Positions 13,505 to 17,342 of a DNA stretch of 17,342 nucleotides are shown here, one piece after another. Origin of the DNA: an uncultured Eubacteriales bacterium (GTDB lineage Bacteria; Bacillota; Clostridia; Christensenellales; Borkfalkiaceae); contig CACXHH010000217.1 of assembly GCA_902767455.1 (NCBI GenBank), positions 1-17,342 of the forward strand. The letters run 5' to 3'. The notes below the pieces were generated by a model, which did not search any database, was not told the DNA's origin, and worked only from the letters and a program-made list of their open reading frames with translations. Within the stretch, counting starts at the first letter, position 1, and each line of letters starts with the position of its first letter. A program made the translations under genes and the position numbers.

Positions 13505-15718
13505 ATGAAAAAAATTATATTATTGTTAGCAATAGTTATTATGGCTGGTATTCTTTCTGCTTGCGATATCGCAAATGGCATAAATCAGATAGAAATTGAT
13601 GATGGGTTTTACGTTATCAATGGAGTATCTACAAGTATTAAAGCAAAATTGCCAAAATTATATGCGATTGATGAAAATGGTTGTTTGATTGTTACATATA
13701 CTGATACAACTACCGAAAATCTTGGAAAATTCGGTAGCGACGCCATAAACACAATCGAAACAATAAATGTTTCGGATGATGGTTTTTATGTTCTGAACGG
13801 CATCAAAACGAATATCTCGGCGATTGATGTTTACGATGTGTCGTTTGTGACTGGATGTTCCCAAACGATAAGCAAACAGTTTGTGAAAGATGGATTTAAA
13901 GTTGAACGTCCGCAAATCGAAAGAATCGGATATACATTAGACGGTTGGTATTGTAATGATGAAGAGTGGCATTTTAACACAGATGTTGTAAAAAATGATA
14001 TGACTTTATCTGCAAATTGGGTGGCGAACTCTTATACTGTGAATTTTGAAAATGAAAAAAGTAATAATCCAAATGAAATAACCGTCGTTTTTGACGATAA
14101 TATTATTCTTCCGAGCGTCGATGATGTTATCGGATATACTTTTGTCGGCTGGTGTTACAATGACATATTAGTGAACGGCGATAATTGGGATATTGCGGAC
14201 GATGTTACCCTAACGGCAAAATGGGAAGCGAACAAATACACCATTACGCTTGATAGCAATGGCGGGAATGTTTCCGCATCTTCGGTTGTTGTAGAATATG
14301 ATAAAGATTTTACATTGCCTGTTCCTACAAACAGTTATGGTGTTTTTGTGGGCTGGTTATACAATGATACTCCGATAACTGATAGTCAAGGAAACTGCTT
14401 GAATAAGTGGGCGTATTTAGAGAATATTTCGGCAACGGTGGATTGGACAATTAAAGTCTATACGGTTGATGACTTGAAAAAGATGGATACCTATTTGAAT
14501 GGCGAGTTTGTTTTGATGAATGATATTGACCTTGCCGATACTCAATGGGAACCGATTGGAACTCAAAATAATCCTTTCACGGGCGTTTTGAATGGCGACG
14601 GGCATACAATCAATAATTTGTCGATTGACACTGCGAACTTAAATAATAAAAATGCCTTTGGTTTGTTCGGGTTTATATCTTATGCTAAAATAGAAAATCT
14701 TGTGATTGATAATTTTACCTTTACGTCAAATAATCTATCTAAATCATATAGTGTTGGTGCCATAGCGGGTGTCAGTTTATCAACATTGACCAGCGTAAGC
14801 GAAGAAAATGCACCGCTTAAGAATATTACAACAAACGGTGTTTACTCTATAGCCAAGCAAAGCAGTTCTTATCCTGTATATGCCGGCGGCGTAATTGGGC
14901 AATCATCATCTGATTTATTAATGAATAATTGCTTTAACTCGATAAATATAATAAATGCAACTTATTCGGGCGGTATAGTCGGCGCATCTACAACATACCT
15001 GTACTTGATTGAATGTGGGAACAACGCTTCCATTAATTCGACGCAATATGCCGGTGGTTTAGTAGGGAAATGTGCTTTATTTGCCGCAAGTAAGTGTTAT
15101 AACAATGGCGGAGTAACATCGGTTCAAGCGTCGGGCGGTATTGTCGGTTCTGTAGATACCTACGCGACATTTGAATATTGCTATAATACAGGGAATATAA
15201 GTAGCACAACAGATAATATTTTCTTTGGAGCAGGTGGCTTGATAGGTTGTTGCTATACCATAATTGATGATTTGCCTAGTATTGAAATAAAAGACAGTTA
15301 TAACAAGGGAAATATAACGGCGCCTTATGTTGGCGGTTTGTGCGGAACGACATATAATATTAAAGTAACGAATGCGTATAATGCTGGTTTCATTTCTGGA
15401 ACACAATATGCAGGTGGTATATTTGCAAACTGTCAAAATGGCACAATAAAACAATGCCTGAATGCAGGAACTATAAGCTGTTCGATGATAAAATCGACTA
15501 TTGGGGTTATTCACGTTACGTCTTCGATGATTGATTGCTACCACACAAATAGTAGCACAAGCGGCTTTTACCAAACAGGAAGTATCTATACTACAAATGC
15601 TTATGGCTCAACCTTGTATAAAAATGATATGTATTGGGTTGAATACAGTGAAAGTACAAATAAAGGACAATGGATATTCAGCGAAGAAAGTTATCCGAAA
15701 TTATTCTGGGAAGAATAA
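13505..15718 (+). CDS. Surface lipoprotein with InlB-type and GLUG repeats
   Basis: A 737-residue predicted lipoprotein. The signal is MKK plus a hydrophobic core ending LSAC, with the lipidated Cys at 20. Two copies of DDGFYV(I/L)NG(V/I)xT follow (from D32 and D91, 59 residues apart). Three InlB-type (Listeria-Bacteroides) repeats are anchored at GYTLDGW (142), GYTFVGW (210) and GVFVGW (279). A TVDDLKKM...NDIDLADTQWEPIG region (from about 320) leads into seven GLUG-like GG(L/I)(V/I)G units starting near 459, 487, 515, 543, 576, 609 and 635, probably a right-handed beta-helix. No protease or glycosidase motif was seen, so an adhesin-like role is inferred. The frame is open back to 13454, but the ATG at 13505 has AAAGGAG 7 nt upstream and begins the signal peptide. 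The gene is markedly AT-richer than its neighbours and prefers AAT, GAT and TTA, which suggests horizontal acquisition. Confidence 0.85.
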   Translation: MKKIILLLAIVIMAGILSACDIANGINQIEIDDGFYVINGVSTSIKAKLPKLYAIDENGCLIVTYTDTTTENLGKFGSDAINTIETINVSDDGFYVLNGIKTNISAIDVYDVSFVTGCSQTISKQFVKDGFKVERPQIERIGYTLDGWYCNDEEWHFNTDVVKNDMTLSANWVANSYTVNFENEKSNNPNEITVVFDDNIILPSVDDVIGYTFVGWCYNDILVNGDNWDIADDVTLTAKWEANKYTITLDSNGGNVSASSVVVEYDKDFTLPVPTNSYGVFVGWLYNDTPITDSQGNCLNKWAYLENISATVDWTIKVYTVDDLKKMDTYLNGEFVLMNDIDLADTQWEPIGTQNNPFTGVLNGDGHTINNLSIDTANLNNKNAFGLFGFISYAKIENLVIDNFTFTSNNLSKSYSVGAIAGVSLSTLTSVSEENAPLKNITTNGVYSIAKQSSSYPVYAGGVIGQSSSDLLMNNCFNSINIINATYSGGIVGASTTYLYLIECGNNASINSTQYAGGLVGKCALFAASKCYNNGGVTSVQASGGIVGSVDTYATFEYCYNTGNISSTTDNIFFGAGGLIGCCYTIIDDLPSIEIKDSYNKGNITAPYVGGLCGTTYNIKVTNAYNAGFISGTQYAGGIFANCQNGTIKQCLNAGTISCSMIKSTIGVIHVTSSMIDCYHTNSSTSGFYQTGSIYTTNAYGSTLYKNDMYWVEYSESTNKGQWIFSEESYPKLFWEE

Positions 15719-15790
15719 GAATTTGGAGAGCTTTTTGTGTTAACATCTCTTGCGTTTATATTTTATAAATAATCCTGAAATACTCACGAA

Positions 15791-15823
15791 AAAACGAACT
15801 CCGATTTTGTCGGGGTTCGTTTT
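15791..15823. terminator. Bidirectional terminator between the lipoprotein and glycerate kinase genes
   Basis: AAAACGAACTCCGA (15791-15804) pairs with TCGGGGTTCGTTTT (15810-15823) around TTTTG, a 14-bp stem with one G-U. T runs are present on both sides (AAAAAA at 15789-15794 gives a minus-strand T run), so it fits both convergent genes. Confidence 0.88.
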
Positions 15824-15836
15824 GCGTTGGGGGAAT

Positions 15837-16973
15837 TCAGGTGTTTTTAAGAAACGTTGCGTAGGCGGTTTTTGCCGCGCGCTCGTAGTATTTACGGGCG
15901 TGGGCGATGGCGGCGGAAACTTCGGTTTTATCCTTCGCCATAGGAAAAACAGCGGTAAGCCCTTCTGAAAGCAGAGCTTCGTAGCCTTCGCCGAGCGAGC
16001 CGACGACGGCAACGACCTTTTTGTTTTGTGCTTTAGCGTGGCGGAGTATGCCGGAGATAAGCTTTCCGTCTTTAGATTGAAAATCGATACGCCCTTCTCC
16101 CGTGACGATATAGTCGGCGGTTTTTATCTTCTCGTCAAAGTCGATAAGGTTGAGTATCTCTTCTATTCCCGAAGATATCTTCGCGCCGAGGACTATCGCA
16201 AGCCCCGCGCCCATACCGCCTGCGGCGCCGCCGCCGACTGTTTCGTCGGCATTTTTGCCGTATTTTTCACCGAGAACTCTTTTAAAGTTTATCGCGCCGC
16301 GTTCAAGGCGTTCGATAGTTTTGTCGTCCGCGCCTTTTTGCCGCGCGAATACGCGCGCCGCGCCAAAGCTTCCTGTGAGCGGGTTAGTGACGTCGCATAA
16401 AAGCGTGAAGTTTACGTTGTTAAGGTAGGCGGTATCCGTGTCGTCGATAGAAACGATATCTTCGAGCTCTTCGCCGATTCCGCGGCAAGGCGAGCCGTCC
16501 TTTTTAACAAATTTAAAACCGAGAGCGGTCAAGGCGCCGATACCGCAGTCGTTCGTTGCGCTTCCGCCGAGAGTGACTAAAACGTTTTTCGCACCGGAAA
16601 TAATTGCTTGTTTTATAAGCTCGCCCGTGCCGAAAGACGTCGTTTTAAGCGGATCGCGTTCGCTTTCGGAAATGAGCGCAAGCCCCGAAACTTCGCTGAC
16701 CGAAATTATCGCCGCGTCGCCGAAAACCCCGTATCTCGTATTGATTTTACGGAAAAGCGGATCGAAGGCTTTGCATTTTACGCTCTTGCCGTTTTTTGCG
16801 GAAATAACCGCGTCGAGCGTGCCGTCGCCGCCGTCGGCAACGAGCAATGGAACGACTTCGATTGTTCCGCCGCTCTCTCGCGCGATATTATGCCAGATTT
16901 CGTTTATTTCCGCGCACGAAAGGCTCCCTTTAAACGAGTCGGAAGCTATCACGATTTTCTGTTTTTCAGCCAT
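15837..16973 (-). CDS. glxK: Glycerate kinase (GlxK/GarK family)
   Basis: Phosphorylates D-glycerate with ATP in the cytosol, feeding glycerate from glyoxylate, tartronate or sugar-acid breakdown into glycolysis. Product regiochemistry (2- or 3-phosphoglycerate) cannot be told from sequence. It has 378 residues, full length for the family. Motifs: SDSFKGSLS (11-19), ADGGDGT (46-52, with D where many members have E), SFGTGELI (about 112-119), TLGGSATNDCGIGA (about 133-146), GGGAAGGMGAGLA in the middle, and TGEGRIDFQSKDGK near 293-306. Start: ATG with AAAAGGAG about 6 nt upstream. It is monocistronic: its own promoter (17015-17043) lies behind it and a shared terminator ahead. No neighbouring glycerate transporter or reductase gene lies in the window, so the pathway context is not visible. 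Confidence 0.95.
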   Translation of the reverse strand: MAEKQKIVIASDSFKGSLSCAEINEIWHNIARESGGTIEVVPLLVADGGDGTLDAVISAKNGKSVKCKAFDPLFRKINTRYGVFGDAAIISVSEVSGLALISESERDPLKTTSFGTGELIKQAIISGAKNVLVTLGGSATNDCGIGALTALGFKFVKKDGSPCRGIGEELEDIVSIDDTDTAYLNNVNFTLLCDVTNPLTGSFGAARVFARQKGADDKTIERLERGAINFKRVLGEKYGKNADETVGGGAAGGMGAGLAIVLGAKISSGIEEILNLIDFDEKIKTADYIVTGEGRIDFQSKDGKLISGILRHAKAQNKKVVAVVGSLGEGYEALLSEGLTAVFPMAKDKTEVSAAIAHARKYYERAAKTAYATFLKNT

Positions 16974-17014
16974 TGTCGCTCCTTTTAGCCGCTTTACTTC
17001 ACGACCTTATAATA

Positions 17015-17043
17015 ATTCTATACGTACCGACGGTTTTTGTCAA
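17015..17043 (-). promoter_or_regulatory. Sigma-A promoter for glycerate kinase
   Basis: On the minus strand TTGACA (17043-17038), a 17-bp spacer, then TAGAAT (17020-17015). Transcription would begin near 17008, about 35 nt before the ATG. The -35 begins only a few bases after the terminator of the upstream gene. Confidence 0.82.
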
Positions 17044-17044
17044 T

Positions 17045-17077
17045 CGAAAAAACGAGCCTGACGTAAAGTCAGGCTCG
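17045..17077 (-). terminator. Terminator of the partial gene at the right edge
   Basis: CGAGCCTGAC (17053-17062) and GTCAGGCTCG (17068-17077) form a perfect 10-bp stem with loop GTAAA. On the minus strand the stem is followed by TTTTTT (17052-17047). Confidence 0.88.
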
Positions 17078-17103
17078 GTAAAAACAGAAGTTTACGACGA
17101 AAA

Positions 17104-17342
17104 CTATTCGTCTTTTTCGTAGCTTTCGAGATAGGCGATTATCGCTTCTGACGACATATTATCTTTATTTTGAATAAAGATATCTATCAAAGTGTCGTAA
17201 TCGTCGAGTATTTTATCGAGATACGCCTTCGTCAAAGAAACGGAAGCGTCGATCGAATTATCCTTCTTGATGTCGGAAGTAAAGGAGTTGAAATTATCTC
17301 CTTCCTGAATGAACATCATGGGGACTTTAACTTTTTTCGCGA
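17104..17342 (-). CDS. C-terminal fragment of an unrecognised protein (5' end outside the window)
   Basis: The minus-strand frame ending in TAG at 17104-17106 is open to the window edge. The 78 visible codons (7 upstream codons plus 71 from an internal Met) contain no stop. The ATG at 17319 has no ribosome binding site and the frame continues upstream of it, so it is probably an internal methionine. The visible tail is hydrophilic, acidic and predicted helical (DKILDDYDTLIDIFIQNKDNM, then YLESYEKDE), with no signal, membrane segment or catalytic motif. I do not recognise the family. The good terminator 27 nt after the stop supports a real gene end. Confidence 0.6.
   Translation of the reverse strand, partial: AKKVKVPMMFIQEGDNFNSFTSDIKKDNSIDASVSLTKAYLDKILDDYDTLIDIFIQNKDNMSSEAIIAYLESYEKDE

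Noticed and set aside
1..17342. CRISPR array, tRNA or rRNA gene, IS element or integrase
   Set aside because: None was seen: no regularly spaced direct repeats, no cloverleaf with a TTCGA-type arm, no transposase or integrase motifs.

Overview
The window looks like chromosomal DNA of an anaerobic, endospore-forming Bacillota (Clostridia-like), possibly an uncultured gut lineage. This is inferred from a spoIIGA-sigE-sigG-ylmC sporulation block, strong AGGAG-type ribosome binding sites, consensus sigma-A promoters and moderate base composition with many AAC/GAC/GGC codons. No rRNA, tRNA, CRISPR array, IS element or transposase was seen.

Layout, left to right. (1) 1-361: promoter and leader, then a class I (archaeal-type) lysyl-tRNA synthetase. 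(2) 1934-2263: gene-free stretch with a terminator-like hairpin, a 17-bp perfect palindrome and copy A of a structured intergenic repeat, followed by a calcineurin-like phosphoesterase. (3) 3067-6232: sporulation block. spoIIGA (pro-sigma-E protease) and sigE form an operon behind a possible Spo0A box. After a 388-bp gap holding repeat copy B (opposite orientation) and a strong terminator come sigG and ylmC. (4) 6402-8516: a solitary 704-aa phage tail-fibre/baseplate-like protein whose C-terminal part is 18 uninterrupted nine-residue repeats with a Cys ladder. (5) 8594-10560: aspS with a near-consensus promoter and a strong terminator. (6) 10598-13141, minus strand: an operon of a DUF1538 membrane protein (duplicated halves) followed by two different P-II-like proteins, from a near-consensus sigma-A promoter. 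(7) 13396-15718: an AT-rich lipoprotein with InlB-type and GLUG repeats, compositionally unlike everything around it and probably a recent import. (8) 15837-17043, minus strand: glycerate kinase with its own promoter. (9) The 3' end of an unrecognised gene runs off the right edge.

How the genes fit together: SpoIIGA activates pro-SigE in the mother cell, SigG acts later in the forespore, and YlmC/YmxH is a usual neighbour. The two P-II-like proteins are most simply read as cytosolic regulators of the DUF1538 membrane protein. The two tRNA synthetases, the phosphoesterase and the glycerate kinase are ordinary housekeeping genes. The least ordinary items are the solitary nonapeptide-repeat protein, the DUF1538/double P-II operon, the inverted pair of structured intergenic repeats, and the D-N-G variant of the SpoIIGA active-site motif.
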